Assembly: GCA_005881885.1 (NCBI GenBank)
Contig: VBDX01000150.1
Span: 1 to 64,000, forward strand
Source of the DNA: Chloroflexota bacterium
GTDB taxonomy: Bacteria; Chloroflexota; Limnocylindria; P2-11E
Length of the DNA: 64,000 nt
Direction: 5' to 3'
Shown: one piece after another, positions 25,778-34,444 of the stretch
How the letters are laid out: each line of letters opens with the position of its first letter
How positions within the stretch are numbered: the first letter of the stretch is position 1
Position numbers and translations under genes: made by a program
Notes under the pieces: model-generated
Database searches by the model: none
What the model was told of the DNA's origin: nothing
Seen by the model: the letters and a program-made list of their open reading frames with translations, nothing else

Positions 25778-26032
25778 CTAGCTCGGGGTCCCTCCTACAG
25801 CCGCCGGGAAATAGTCCGTGGGCCAACTTGTGGTGGAGCGCGAGCCGAGACCGAGGGCGTCCGCGTGGTGCAGGTAGGTCTCGATGGATGCCACGACGAC
25901 GAATCCGTCGATCGTGATGAGATCGACTCCGACGAGCGATACCCGGCCCCACCCGTCGATGACGATGCCCTTGTCCAGCACGCGGTCCAGCACATCGATG
26001 AAGGTGGCGCTCCGGCGTTCGCTGACGACCAC
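25778..26032 (-). CDS. Solitary gas vesicle protein GvpA/GvpJ homologue
   Basis: An 84-residue protein with the GvpA/J/M family core: [22 protein letters not shown], then [27 protein letters not shown] (helix, beta, beta, helix). The GTG at 26032 is chosen because AAGGGAG stands seven bases upstream; a GTG at 26068 is also in frame. The C-terminus after ALGLG is short and Ser/Thr/Pro-rich. GvpA forms the ribbed wall of gas vesicles, and GvpJ/M are minor homologues. No gvpF, gvpN, gvpK or other vesicle genes are near, so it may have another role. Confidence 0.85.
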   Translation of the reverse strand: MVVSERRSATFIDVLDRVLDKGIVIDGWGRVSLVGVDLITIDGFVVVASIETYLHHADALGLGSRSTTSWPTDYFPAAVGGTPS

Positions 26033-26219
26033 GGCCTGCTCCCTTATCGCTTCACATCCTCGCCGCACAACGATTGCCGGAATCCGCCGGCGTTACCGCT
26101 CCGGGAGGCTCGTTACGCGACCGGAGCCGCCATGAGTCGATGCGGAGTCGCGATTGCGACGGTTTGATGACGGATCGTGATTGGGTATCGATACTGCCGC
26201 GTCCAGACCGGAGGAGCCC

Positions 26220-26657
26220 ATGGGGACACCGGCCACCCGGCGCAAAGTCGTGCTCGTCGTGGAGGACGACCGGGCGATCGGCGAGTTGATCGCCGCCGCC
26301 ATCTCGGACGAGCCCGGGTACTTCGCGATCCACGTGGAGGAGCCAACGGGCGCGCTCGAGACCACCAAACAAGTTACCCCGGACCTGATGGTGCTCGATG
26401 TCCGCCTTCCCGGCATGAGCGGGTTCGAGCTCTACGACCGTCTTCAGACGGACCCGCGGACGAGGAAGGTGCCGGTCCTCTTCGAGACGGCGAGTGGGTC
26501 AGAGACCATCGACGAGTTCCACCGTCGCGGGATCGCCACCTACGTGAAGAAGCCCTTCGACCTCAACGAACTGGTGGCCTACGTGAAGCGGCTCGCGAGC
26601 GGCCAAGGGCCTGCTACCGGCGGTCCAGACGCACCCGCCCTTCCGCCACACGCCTGA
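26220..26657 (+). CDS. Single-domain response regulator
   Basis: A 145-residue receiver with no output domain. It has acidic pair Glu-Asp-Asp near residues 14-16 (VVEDDRAIG), phosphoacceptor Asp in MVLDVRLPG near 60 and Lys in YVKKPFDL near 110. The ATG at 26220 is preferred because GGAGGAG stands just before it. It ends in a Gly/Pro-rich tail that overlaps the convergent trxB-cNMP gene by 44 bases. It may relay phosphate or act by protein contact, like the lone receiver at 32672. Confidence 0.88.
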   Translation: MGTPATRRKVVLVVEDDRAIGELIAAAISDEPGYFAIHVEEPTGALETTKQVTPDLMVLDVRLPGMSGFELYDRLQTDPRTRKVPVLFETASGSETIDEFHRRGIATYVKKPFDLNELVAYVKRLASGQGPATGGPDAPALPPHA

Positions 26658-27927
26658 CCTCGGCCTTCGTTGCCTGCGAGCTTTCCAAGAGACGGCTGAA
26701 GGCAGCCCGATCGAGGGCCATCACCTCGAGGGCGCTCTTCGCCCGCACGGTAGCGATGCGCGGAGCGTCGTTTAGGAGCCCGATCTCTCCGAAGTAGTCG
26801 CCGGGACCAAACCGGGCGATCGTGACCTGAGCACCGTCGGGTCCAGTCTGCGTCGCCTCGGCCTCTCCCTTGATCACCATATAGAAGCGGTCGGCGGGCT
26901 CGCCTTCGCGCAGGACGACCTCGCCGGGCGCGAACACCAAGAGCTCGGCCTTGCTGGCGGTCTCCGCGGCGACCTCCTTCGGCTCGCCGGGGAACACGCG
27001 CTCGATGTCCTTCAGCTCCTCGATGTAGCGCTCCGCATGGAGCACCGCCGTCGTCGCGTCGCCTACCGCCGTCGTGATCTGCTTGGCGAGCTGGGCACGC
27101 GTGTCGCCCGCCGCGTACACGCCCGGGATGCTCGTACGCATGTACTGGTCGGTGATGAGGTAGCCGTTCTTGTCGTGGTCGATGTGTTCCTTGAAGAGAT
27201 GGCGCCCCACGGGCTTGAAGCCGATGAACACGAAGACGCCTTCCACGTTGACCCGTTCACGCTTCCCGTCCCGCTCGATGTCGATCCACTTCACGTCGCC
27301 GTTCCCGCCGATCTCTTTCACCTCGGCGGGCGTGATGGGCTCGACCTTATCCATCTTGAGGAGGCGGTCCTGCAGGATCGCCTGCGCGCGAAAGTCGTTC
27401 CGGCGGTGCACGACGTAGAGCTTGTTGGCGAAACGGGTCAGGAAAAGGCCCTCCTGGAAAGCCGAGTCGCCCCCTCCGATGACAGCCAGGTCCGCCCCTT
27501 TGAAGAAGGCGCCGTCGCAGACCGCGCAGTACGAGACCCCGCGGCCGTGGTACTCCTTCTCGCCGACGACGCCGAGCTTGGTGGGCTCTCCACCGACGGT
27601 GACGATGACGGCGTATGCGGAGAGCTCGGTGCCGTCCTCGAGCTTCACGATCTTCCGGTCGCCCTCGCTCCGGATCTCCTTCACGGGCTTGTATGTCTCG
27701 ATCTTGAGACCGAATTTGAGAGCGTGCTCCGCCATCTTCTGCGCGAGCTCCGATCCGGTGACCGACTCAAAGCCGGGGTAGTCCTCGATGAGCTCGGTGT
27801 TGAGGATCTCGCCGCCGACGTCTTTTGAGTCGAGGAGGATCGCTTTCATGTTCGCGCGCGCTGCGTAGAGCCCGGCGGTGAGACCGGCGGGCCCGCCGCC
27901 GATGATGATGAGGTCGAGGTCGGTCAC
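26614..27927 (-). CDS. Thioredoxin reductase fused to a cNMP-binding domain
   Basis: A 437-residue protein. Residues 1-310 are a complete thioredoxin reductase: FAD motif IIIGGGPAGLTAG, active site CAVC (YCAVCDG), NADPH motif VIGGGDSAFQEG and the AAGDTR motif. Residues about 325-437 are a cyclic-nucleotide-binding beta barrel: ELLVFAPGEVVLREGEPADRFYMVIKGEAE and a phosphate-binding cassette FGEIGLLNDAPRIATVRA. It should reduce thioredoxin with NADPH, under control of the C-terminal domain. The GTG at 27927 is chosen for its AAAGGA site and position just before the FAD fold. Confidence 0.92.
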   Translation of the reverse strand: MTDLDLIIIGGGPAGLTAGLYAARANMKAILLDSKDVGGEILNTELIEDYPGFESVTGSELAQKMAEHALKFGLKIETYKPVKEIRSEGDRKIVKLEDGTELSAYAVIVTVGGEPTKLGVVGEKEYHGRGVSYCAVCDGAFFKGADLAVIGGGDSAFQEGLFLTRFANKLYVVHRRNDFRAQAILQDRLLKMDKVEPITPAEVKEIGGNGDVKWIDIERDGKRERVNVEGVFVFIGFKPVGRHLFKEHIDHDKNGYLITDQYMRTSIPGVYAAGDTRAQLAKQITTAVGDATTAVLHAERYIEELKDIERVFPGEPKEVAAETASKAELLVFAPGEVVLREGEPADRFYMVIKGEAEATQTGPDGAQVTIARFGPGDYFGEIGLLNDAPRIATVRAKSALEVMALDRAAFSRLLESSQATKAEVRRVAEGRVRLDRR

Positions 27928-27964
27928 GGGGTCCTTTCTGGAAAGCTCTCCCACACTAGAACAC

Positions 27965-28561
27965 TTGAGCATTCCCGAACGATTCCTTGCGCTTGGTGAT
28001 TCGTTCACCATCGGCACCGGAACGAGTCCCGATCGATCGTTCCCGGCCGTGCTCGTCGGCATCTGGGGCGAGGCCGGAGCGCGCGTCGAGCTAGCGAATC
28101 CCGCGGTGAACGGCTACACGACCGACGACCTCATCGCAGAGGAACTGCCGCTCGTCGCATCATTCCGCCCCGATCTGGTCACACTGCTGATCGGCGCGAA
28201 CGACATCGTCCAGGGCGCCCGGGCTGATCGTTATCGCTCGCAGCTCGCGCGCATCCACGAGCGCATCCGCAGTGACGGGCCGCGCGCACGCGTGATCGCG
28301 CTGCCCCAGCCGGATTGGTCGCTGTCCCCCGCCGCGGCGGGATTCGGCGATCCGGTAGTGATCGCGCGGACGATCGAACGGTTCAACGAGCTCGCCCGCG
28401 AGGAGGCCGAACTCGCCGGTGCAGGCTGGATCGATCTCTTCCCGCTCATGCGCGAGCAGGCTCTAAGACGAATGTTCGCGCCGGATGGACTTCATCCGTC
28501 GGTGGAGGCGTACGCGGAGTGGGCCCGCGATCTTAGCCGAGCGTCGGTTTCGTCACCATGA
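27965..28561 (+). CDS. SGNH-family lipase/esterase-like hydrolase
   Basis: A 198-residue GDSL/SGNH hydrolase. Block I is FLALGDSFTIG with the catalytic Ser; block III is LLIGANDIV with the Asn; block V is FAPDGLHPSVEAY with the Asp and His. Block II Gly is in the GYTTDDL region. It hydrolyses esters of an unknown lipid or sugar; no export signal is seen. TTG at 27965 is the best start, 37 bases from the divergent trxB-like gene. Its end overlaps the convergent membrane-protein gene by 29 bases. Confidence 0.88.
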   Translation: MSIPERFLALGDSFTIGTGTSPDRSFPAVLVGIWGEAGARVELANPAVNGYTTDDLIAEELPLVASFRPDLVTLLIGANDIVQGARADRYRSQLARIHERIRSDGPRARVIALPQPDWSLSPAAAGFGDPVVIARTIERFNELAREEAELAGAGWIDLFPLMREQALRRMFAPDGLHPSVEAYAEWARDLSRASVSSP

Positions 28562-28994
28562 GGAAGACGATCACCACGACGATCATCGCGAGCACGATCC
28601 CGACGAACCGCGCGTTCGCCGCGTAGCGAGCGTAATCCTCGCTCCGCGGGCCCGCAGTCTCGAGCGCGTGGATCTGATTCCGCAGCATCGGCGTGTACAC
28701 AAAGAACCCGAGCGCGACCGCGATGGCCCACAGCACGAGTCCACCGGCGATCCAGAACGTGTTGAGGCGGAGATCGCCGATGAAAACCATCACGAGCCCG
28801 GTCACGGCGAGCAGGACGTAGGCAGGATTCGCGAACCAGTCGTCGAGTCTCTTGATGCCGCGCAGAACGAACGACTGCGTCGGAACCGGCTCCTTCGCGA
28901 CGCGCGCGAGCCAGACGCCGTACGTCGCATTGAATCCCACAGCGATGATCGCCAGAAGCACATGCAGGAATTTCACGATCACGAAGAGCGACAT
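28533..28994 (-). CDS. DUF2269-like four-helix membrane protein
   Basis: A 153-residue protein from the ATG at 28994 with four membrane helices: VIVKFLHVLLAIIAVGFNATYGVW, the PAYVLLAVTGLVMVFIGDL segment, TFWIAGGLVLWAIAVALGFFVY and FVGIVLAMIVVVIVFLMV. It resembles DUF2269 (predicted integral membrane protein). The His in KFLHVLLAI and Arg/Lys in loops may bind heme, which is inference. Function unknown. A longer upstream frame has no sequence support. Confidence 0.7.
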   Translation of the reverse strand: MSLFVIVKFLHVLLAIIAVGFNATYGVWLARVAKEPVPTQSFVLRGIKRLDDWFANPAYVLLAVTGLVMVFIGDLRLNTFWIAGGLVLWAIAVALGFFVYTPMLRNQIHALETAGPRSEDYARYAANARFVGIVLAMIVVVIVFLMVTKPTLG

Positions 28995-29041
28995 GGAGTG
29001 CGGAGCATAGAAGCGGGCGGCATAGGGTGTCGCGCCGACTT

Positions 29042-29752
29042 TTACGTGCGCGCCGGCACGGGTATCGCTGCTCCAGTCACTCCGCTCGCCTCGGCTGAGG
29101 AGAGGAAGACGACGACCGCGGCGATCTCGGCGGGCGTCGCCCAACGCGAGGGATCGCTCTTCGGCATCGCGGCGCGATTCTCGGGCGTGTCAATGATCCG
29201 CGGCAGCACGACGTTGGCTGTGATCCCCTCGCGCTTCGTCTCCTCCGCGAGGGATTCAGTCCAGCGGACGAGCGCGGCGTTGGCCATCGCGTACCCCGCC
29301 GCACCCTTCTCACCTTTGAGCGCCGCCATCGAGGCGACGCTGACGATGCGGCCGTAGCCGCGGGCGCGCATCGGTCGGATGCATGCCGCGGTCGCCGTCA
29401 CGGCGGTCGCGACTTTTTGCTCCCACGAGGCGCGATATGCCGCGAGGTCGCCCTCCGCAGCGGCGCTCGCGGCGTATCCACCGACGAGGTTCGCCAGAAT
29501 GTCCAATCGGCCCCAGGCGCGGAGCACCTGCTCGACGAGCCGCTCCATCGCCTTCCGGTCCGCGGGGTCCGCCGTGGCCACCATCAGGCGTTCGTCGCCC
29601 CCGAGGTCCACTTTGAGGGCCGCCCCTTTCGCGGCATCGCGGACCGCCAGGGCGACGTGAGCCCCTTGCTCGAGATAGGCGCGTAGCACCGCTGGACCGG
29701 TGTTTCCCGTCGCGCCCGTAAGTACTACGGCGCGCTTAGTGAGATCGAACAT
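29042..29752 (-). CDS. SDR-family oxidoreductase lacking the catalytic lysine
   Basis: A 236-residue short-chain dehydrogenase fold. The cofactor motif is TGATGNTG near residues 13-20 and NLVGGYA replaces the usual NNAG. The active-site Ser is in SVASMAAL and the Tyr in GYAMANAAL. The invariant Lys four residues after Tyr is Asn here (YAMAN in place of YxxxK), which normally abolishes dehydrogenase activity. It may bind nucleotide or act as a non-catalytic member. ATG 29752 is preferred, 18 bases from the divergent dxs start. Confidence 0.83.
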   Translation of the reverse strand: MFDLTKRAVVLTGATGNTGPAVLRAYLEQGAHVALAVRDAAKGAALKVDLGGDERLMVATADPADRKAMERLVEQVLRAWGRLDILANLVGGYAASAAAEGDLAAYRASWEQKVATAVTATAACIRPMRARGYGRIVSVASMAALKGEKGAAGYAMANAALVRWTESLAEETKREGITANVVLPRIIDTPENRAAMPKSDPSRWATPAEIAAVVVFLSSAEASGVTGAAIPVPART

Positions 29753-29770
29753 CGCCGCTAGTATCGGCAT

Positions 29771-31669
29771 GTGAGCGTGCTCGAACGCATACAGCAGCCG
29801 CGCGACCTTCGCCTGCTGCATCGGGAAGAGCTCCTGCACCTCTGCGCCGAGATACGCGACTTCACCGTCGAGAGCGTCCAGAAGACCGGCGGGCACATCT
29901 CATCGAGCCTCGGCACAGTCGAGCTCACCGTCGCGCTCCACCGGGTCTTCGACTCGCCGCGAGACAAGCTCGTTTGGGACACCGGTCATCAGGCCTACGT
30001 CCACAAGATGCTCACCGGCCGGCGCGATCGATTCGACACGCTACGGCAGTTCGGCGGGATCTCCGGTTTCCTCGCGCGCGCCGAGTCCGAGCACGACCAG
30101 TTCGGCGCGGGCCACGCCGGGACGTCGCTGTCCGCCGCGCAGGGTATGGCCGTGGCCCGCGATCTCAAGGGCGATGACAACCACGTCGTCGCGATCATCG
30201 GCGACGGCGCGTTGACCGCGGGTATGGCGTTCGAGGCGATGAACAACATCGGCCATATGCGCACGCGGGTCATCGTCGTGCTGAACGACAACGGCATGAG
30301 CATCGCCCCGAACGTGGGCGCGGTGTCGCGCATGCTCGAAGCTCTGCGGACTGCCCAGCCGTATCGTGGCGCGAAGCACATCGCCCGACAGGTCATCGAC
30401 CACATGCCCGGCGGCGATCTCGCCGAAGAGGCGCGACGCCGGATCTTCACCAGCCTCAAGGCGCTGTTCATCCCGAACCTGCTCTTCGAGCAGCTTGGCT
30501 TCACCTACTTCGGTCCGGTCGACGGACACGATCTCTTCGCGGTGGAGAGCCTTCTCGAGAAGGCTCGCGACTTCCGCGACGGCCCGGTCTTCGTGCACGT
30601 GCAGACGCAGAAGGGTCATGGGTACGCTCCCGCGGAGGCCGACAACGTGAAATGGCACGGAGTCTCGGCGACGGGGGCGGCGAAGCAGGTCGCGCCTCAG
30701 TACACCGCGGTGTTCGCGGACTCGGTCCGCGAGATCCTCAAGGCGGACGAGCGCGCGGTTGCGATCACCGCTGCGATGCCGGGAGGGACCGGCCTGCACG
30801 GACTCTTCAAGGAGTTCCCCGATCGCCTCTTCGACGTCGGCATCTGCGAGCAGCACGCCGTGACCTTCGCCGCCGGCCTTGCGACGCAAGGCATCGTGCC
30901 GATCGTCGCGGTGTACTCCACCTTCCTTCAACGTGGATTCGACCAAGTCGTGCACGACGTCGCAGTCCAGGGGCTGCCGGTCGTGTTCGCGATAGACCGC
31001 GGAGGGATCGTCGGTGACGACGGACGAACGCATCAGGGTCTTTACGACATTGCCTACCTGCGCATCCTGCCGGGCATGACGCTCATGGCGCCGAAGGACG
31101 AGGCCGAGCTGCGCCAGATGATGTGGACCGCATACCGACACGCGGCGGCGGGGCGCGGGCCCATCGGCGTCCGGTTCCCGCGCGGGGCGGGCGTCGGCGC
31201 CACACTCGACGCTCCGCTAACGGAGCTCACGATCGGCGTCTCCGAGACGCTGCGCGAGGGAGACGGCGTAGCGATCCTCGCCTACGGACATCCGGTCGGT
31301 GCTGCGCTCGAGGCGGCCGAGATCCTCGCGAAGGACGGGCTCGAGGCCACGGTCGTGAACGCGCGGTTCGCGAAGCCCCTCGACGCCGAGCGGATCCTGG
31401 CCCTGGCCGCCCGAATCCCGCGCTTCGTGACCATCGAGGAGCACGTCATCGCCGGTGGCTTCGGCTCCGCGGTGGGCGAACTCTTGGCCGAACGCGGCGC
31501 GCGCGTGGACCTCGAGATGCTCGGCATTCCGGATGAGCACGTCGATCACGGCGCCCAGAAGCTCTGGCGCCATCACTACGGGATCGACGCTGAGGGCATC
31601 GCGGCCGCGGTCAGGCGCCGCTGGCCGCGTCTAGCCCCGGTGCGCCAGCCGAAGGAGAGCGCGGGCTAG
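29771..31669 (+). CDS. dxs: 1-deoxy-D-xylulose-5-phosphate synthase
   Basis: A 632-residue enzyme that condenses pyruvate and glyceraldehyde-3-phosphate to DXP, the first step of the MEP isoprenoid pathway. It has the ThDP-binding motif GDGALTAGMAFEAMNN, the SxxxMRxxN-like loop replaced by NDNGMSIAPNVGAVSRML, the catalytic Glu in GICEQHAV, and RFPRG late in the protein. The length is standard. The GTG start follows a short gap from the divergent SDR gene. No other MEP genes are in the window. Confidence 0.95.
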   Translation: MSVLERIQQPRDLRLLHREELLHLCAEIRDFTVESVQKTGGHISSSLGTVELTVALHRVFDSPRDKLVWDTGHQAYVHKMLTGRRDRFDTLRQFGGISGFLARAESEHDQFGAGHAGTSLSAAQGMAVARDLKGDDNHVVAIIGDGALTAGMAFEAMNNIGHMRTRVIVVLNDNGMSIAPNVGAVSRMLEALRTAQPYRGAKHIARQVIDHMPGGDLAEEARRRIFTSLKALFIPNLLFEQLGFTYFGPVDGHDLFAVESLLEKARDFRDGPVFVHVQTQKGHGYAPAEADNVKWHGVSATGAAKQVAPQYTAVFADSVREILKADERAVAITAAMPGGTGLHGLFKEFPDRLFDVGICEQHAVTFAAGLATQGIVPIVAVYSTFLQRGFDQVVHDVAVQGLPVVFAIDRGGIVGDDGRTHQGLYDIAYLRILPGMTLMAPKDEAELRQMMWTAYRHAAAGRGPIGVRFPRGAGVGATLDAPLTELTIGVSETLREGDGVAILAYGHPVGAALEAAEILAKDGLEATVVNARFAKPLDAERILALAARIPRFVTIEEHVIAGGFGSAVGELLAERGARVDLEMLGIPDEHVDHGAQKLWRHHYGIDAEGIAAAVRRRWPRLAPVRQPKESAG

Positions 31670-31753
31670 ACTCCACCGCCGGTCGCCGACAGGAGGCGGG
31701 GATCGACGAGGCTGGGTTGGGGGGTCGCGTCTAACTCAGATTCGGGGGCAAAG

Positions 31754-32608
31754 ATGCGAACGATCAGGATTCCCGCGGCCGTCCTCTCGGCGCTGGCCAT
31801 CGCGATGTCGGCGCTCCTGCAGCCTGCGGCGTCCATCGCCGCCGATCCGATGCCGGACCTCATCGTGAACAGCGACCTTCTGCAGCATCAGTGGGTCGTC
31901 CGCGACGAGCTGCTGCCTGCGACCTTCTGCAGCGTCGTCGAGGGCGGGATCACGCCGGGCGTACGGCGGATCCTCCGCTTCTCGGTGCAGACGCCGAACA
32001 TCGGCAATGCTGACATCAACCTCGGCGATCCGAATGCGCACGTCGCGGCGAACGACGGCCTCTATGAATTCGCGACGTGCCACAACCACTTCCATTTCCG
32101 GCACTACACGATCGACCAGCTCATCGACCCCGCGACCGGCAGGGTCTGGAAGACTGCGAAGCGTGGCTTCTGCATGATCGACACGAACCCGGCGCCGCCG
32201 TCCGTCGGCGGCAACCCGCCCGGGCCGCGCGTCTACAAGACGTGCGGGCGCGTCGGGATCGCTGGGAACCAAGGCATCAGCGTGGGCTGGGCCGACGAAT
32301 ACATCTTCCTTCTCGGCGGGCAGTACTTCGTGCTCGATGGTGGCGATGGCCAGCCGGTCGTGCCGCCGGGTCTTTACAAGATCCGTGTCACGGTGAACCC
32401 GCCGTTCACCGCTGCGACAGGCGAGGCCTGCCCTCACCAGGACCCGCAGGGTTTCTGCCACCAGCTACCCGAGTCGCGCTATGACAACAACGTAGGTGAA
32501 GCCTTCGTCATGATCGCCGACCACCCCGGCCGCGGCGGCATCGGTCCACTCGCCGGCACGCCGCACGCGAGCGACAACGGCGGTAGCGAACCACTCGACG
32601 GCGACTAG
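31754..32608 (+). CDS. Secreted lysyl oxidase-like copper amine oxidase
   Basis: A 284-residue protein with a signal peptide cleaved near ASIAAD. It carries the lysyl oxidase copper site FATCHNHFHFRHY (family pattern CHxHxH) at about 112-124, then KRGFCMIDTN and GNQGISVGWADEYIFLLGGQYF, both characteristic of the family. Paired Cys (TFCS, TCGR, EACPH, GFCHQ) fit an extracellular disulfide-rich fold. It oxidises primary amines such as lysine side chains to aldehydes, and needs copper. A hairpin terminator follows. The collagen-like protein at the left edge shows no lysine in its visible tract. Confidence 0.88.
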   Translation: MRTIRIPAAVLSALAIAMSALLQPAASIAADPMPDLIVNSDLLQHQWVVRDELLPATFCSVVEGGITPGVRRILRFSVQTPNIGNADINLGDPNAHVAANDGLYEFATCHNHFHFRHYTIDQLIDPATGRVWKTAKRGFCMIDTNPAPPSVGGNPPGPRVYKTCGRVGIAGNQGISVGWADEYIFLLGGQYFVLDGGDGQPVVPPGLYKIRVTVNPPFTAATGEACPHQDPQGFCHQLPESRYDNNVGEAFVMIADHPGRGGIGPLAGTPHASDNGGSEPLDGD

Positions 32609-32620
32609 GTACGACAGGAC

Positions 32621-32650
32621 AGGACGGGCTCGCGCGAGCGGGCCCGTCCT
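32621..32650 (+). terminator. Rho-independent-type hairpin after lysyl oxidase gene
   Basis: AGGACGGGC and GCCCGTCCT form a 9-bp perfect stem with a 12-base GC-rich loop that can pair further. No T-run follows, as is common in this GC-rich sequence. It lies 13 bases after the stop and could also serve the convergent receiver gene. Confidence 0.6.
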
Positions 32651-32671
32651 GATCCCCACGGCGAGGGCTCT

Positions 32672-33052
32672 TTAGGCGGCGGCGGTCGCGAGCTCGAGCA
32701 GATCGCTGACCCGGCGGGCGAGCGCATCGCCGTCGAACGGCTTCGCCATCACATCGCTGATGCCGCAATGCGCGAAGGCCTCCCGGGCACGATCGGGCGT
32801 AGCGGTCACGAAGAGCACCGGCACCTTGCCGAAGCGGGCGCTGCCGCGGATGAGGTCGAAGACGTCGACCCCGTTCAATCCGGGCAGCGAGACATCCAGG
32901 ATGAGCAGGTCGGGAGGCGTCGCGGTGAGCTGGTCGAGGACGAGGGCCCCGTTCGTCACGACGTTGGTGGCGACAGCGAGCCGATCTTCGAGATTCAACT
33001 TGAGGGCCGCCGCCGTCTCCGGGTCGTCCTCAGCGACAAGGATCCGCTTCAC
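32672..33052 (-). CDS. Single-domain response regulator
   Basis: A 126-residue receiver from GTG 33052. It has the acidic residues in VAEDDPETA, phosphoacceptor Asp in LILDVSLPGLNG, Thr in LFVTATPD and Lys in VMAKPFDGD. There is no output domain. It lies downstream of the ECF sigma/DUF5667 pair on the same strand, with a 109-base gap. Longer frames upstream begin with Arg/Pro-rich sequence lacking support. Confidence 0.87.
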   Translation of the reverse strand: MKRILVAEDDPETAAALKLNLEDRLAVATNVVTNGALVLDQLTATPPDLLILDVSLPGLNGVDVFDLIRGSARFGKVPVLFVTATPDRAREAFAHCGISDVMAKPFDGDALARRVSDLLELATAAA

Positions 33053-33161
33053 GCGAGGAGCACGGCCAGGATGCGCAGGAAGATGCGTTCGTTCGTGCAG
33101 AGCTTGCAATCGCACATGTCAGGGATGGATGCAACGGCCGTGCCAGGCCGGTAGCTCGGAT

Positions 33162-33851
33162 CTATCTCTTCGGTGTTGGCCGGGCGGTGGGGTTTGATCG
33201 CCTCTCGCCCCCGGTTCCGCTGCGGCCGGGGTCGCTGGTGGTGCGCTGCTCTTCCTTCTCAATGACCCGTTGCACTTCTGGCTGCGCGTTCTCAGGCAAC
33301 CGGTCCCTAACAGCGTCGAGCACGACCTTGTGCTTCTCGCGGGCGGCGTCGGCGACGGCCTGCGCGGCATCGCGCATGTCGTCGTTGTCGGCGTCGCGCA
33401 ATTTGTCGACAGCATCGGCGAACTTGTCGACGGCGTCGGAGTACTCGGCCGTGGCGGTCGGCGCCGAGGAAGGACGCTCCTTGGCGATCTCGGCGAGCTC
33501 CGCGAGGCGCCGATCCGTGAGATCGGAGAGGAGTTGCATGCGCGCGACATCGTCGAACGTCAGAGCGACCTGCACGTCCTCGCTCGCGCGCTTCACGCCA
33601 TAGAGCGGATCGCCTGGAAGACTCGATGCGGCGGCGCTCGTCGCGCCGACCACGACGAGGACCGCAAGAACTGCCGCCGCGAGCGCTGGGCGAAGCCACG
33701 CCGTGGCGAACAGCCACTGTCGCTGCGGGCGCGGAGCGAGCACCTCGGCGGCCTCCGACATGAGCCGTGCGCGAAGCTCCTTCCGGAACTTGCGCCGCAT
33801 GACGGGACGCTCGAGCCCGGGGCCGGGGGGCACAGCCCCCCGACTGTTCAT
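33162..33851 (-). CDS. DUF5667-domain membrane protein, probable anti-sigma factor
   Basis: A 229-residue protein. A basic N-terminus precedes one helix (RPALAAAVLAVLVVVGATSAAASS), then LPGDPLYGVKRASEDVQVALT, the DUF5667 signature found beside ECF sigma genes. The rest is a long charged helical region (about 115-200) ending in a Thr/Pro/Arg tail. Its ATG overlaps the sigma stop (ATGA), so it is translated with the sigma factor and may control it at the membrane. Confidence 0.82.
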   Translation of the reverse strand: MNSRGAVPPGPGLERPVMRRKFRKELRARLMSEAAEVLAPRPQRQWLFATAWLRPALAAAVLAVLVVVGATSAAASSLPGDPLYGVKRASEDVQVALTFDDVARMQLLSDLTDRRLAELAEIAKERPSSAPTATAEYSDAVDKFADAVDKLRDADNDDMRDAAQAVADAAREKHKVVLDAVRDRLPENAQPEVQRVIEKEEQRTTSDPGRSGTGGERRSNPTARPTPKR

Positions 33852-34441
33852 GCGAGCGCCTCGCGCGACGGGATGAGCGTGCGCAGCGCTTCGAGAGCGC
33901 GGAACTGGATGCCCCGCACGGTCCCTTCGCGCTTGCCCACGAACGCGGCGATCTCCTGCGTGCTGTATCCCTCAACGAAACGCAGGACGATGACCTCTTG
34001 CTGGAGTGGCGTCAGCCGCGACAGCGCTTCGCGCACGGCCTCCTTGTCGGACAGAGCGAGGAGCGCGGAGTCGGGCTCCACCACCTGGTCGACTCCGGGA
34101 TGTGCGAGCGCGTCTTCGAAGCTGATCTGGATCCGGGTACGGCGAGAGCGATCGATAACGGCGTTGCGGGCAATGCGGTAAAGCCAGGCGAGGAACGCCT
34201 GCCGCGGCTCGTAGCGCGAAATGGCGCGAAGAGCCCGCATGAACACGTCGCTCGTCAGATCCTCCGCGTCCGCATCGTTCCTTACCCGGTAGTACACGTA
34301 GCGGTACACAGCCTCGACGTGGCGGTCGTACAGCGCCCCGAAGGCGGCCGTGTCCCCCTTTCCGGCACGAATGGCGAGGCTGGCGTCCCCGCCCTCGGCT
34401 CCGTCCGGGCTAACGGGGGTCGGGACTGGGGTGTTAGGCAC
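33848..34441 (-). CDS. ECF-type RNA polymerase sigma factor
   Basis: A 197-residue ECF sigma factor. Region 2 runs through YDRHVEAVYRYVYYRV, DAEDLTSDVFMRALR and AFLAWLYRIARNAVID; region 4 includes LTPLQQEVIVLRFVEGYSTQEIAAFVGKREGTVRGIQFRA. It directs RNA polymerase to a specific set of promoters. The DUF5667 gene overlaps its end. The cytochrome gene upstream is separated by three bases and on the same strand. Confidence 0.93.
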   Translation of the reverse strand: MPNTPVPTPVSPDGAEGGDASLAIRAGKGDTAAFGALYDRHVEAVYRYVYYRVRNDADAEDLTSDVFMRALRAISRYEPRQAFLAWLYRIARNAVIDRSRRTRIQISFEDALAHPGVDQVVEPDSALLALSDKEAVREALSRLTPLQQEVIVLRFVEGYSTQEIAAFVGKREGTVRGIQFRALEALRTLIPSREALA

Positions 34442-34444
34442 GCG

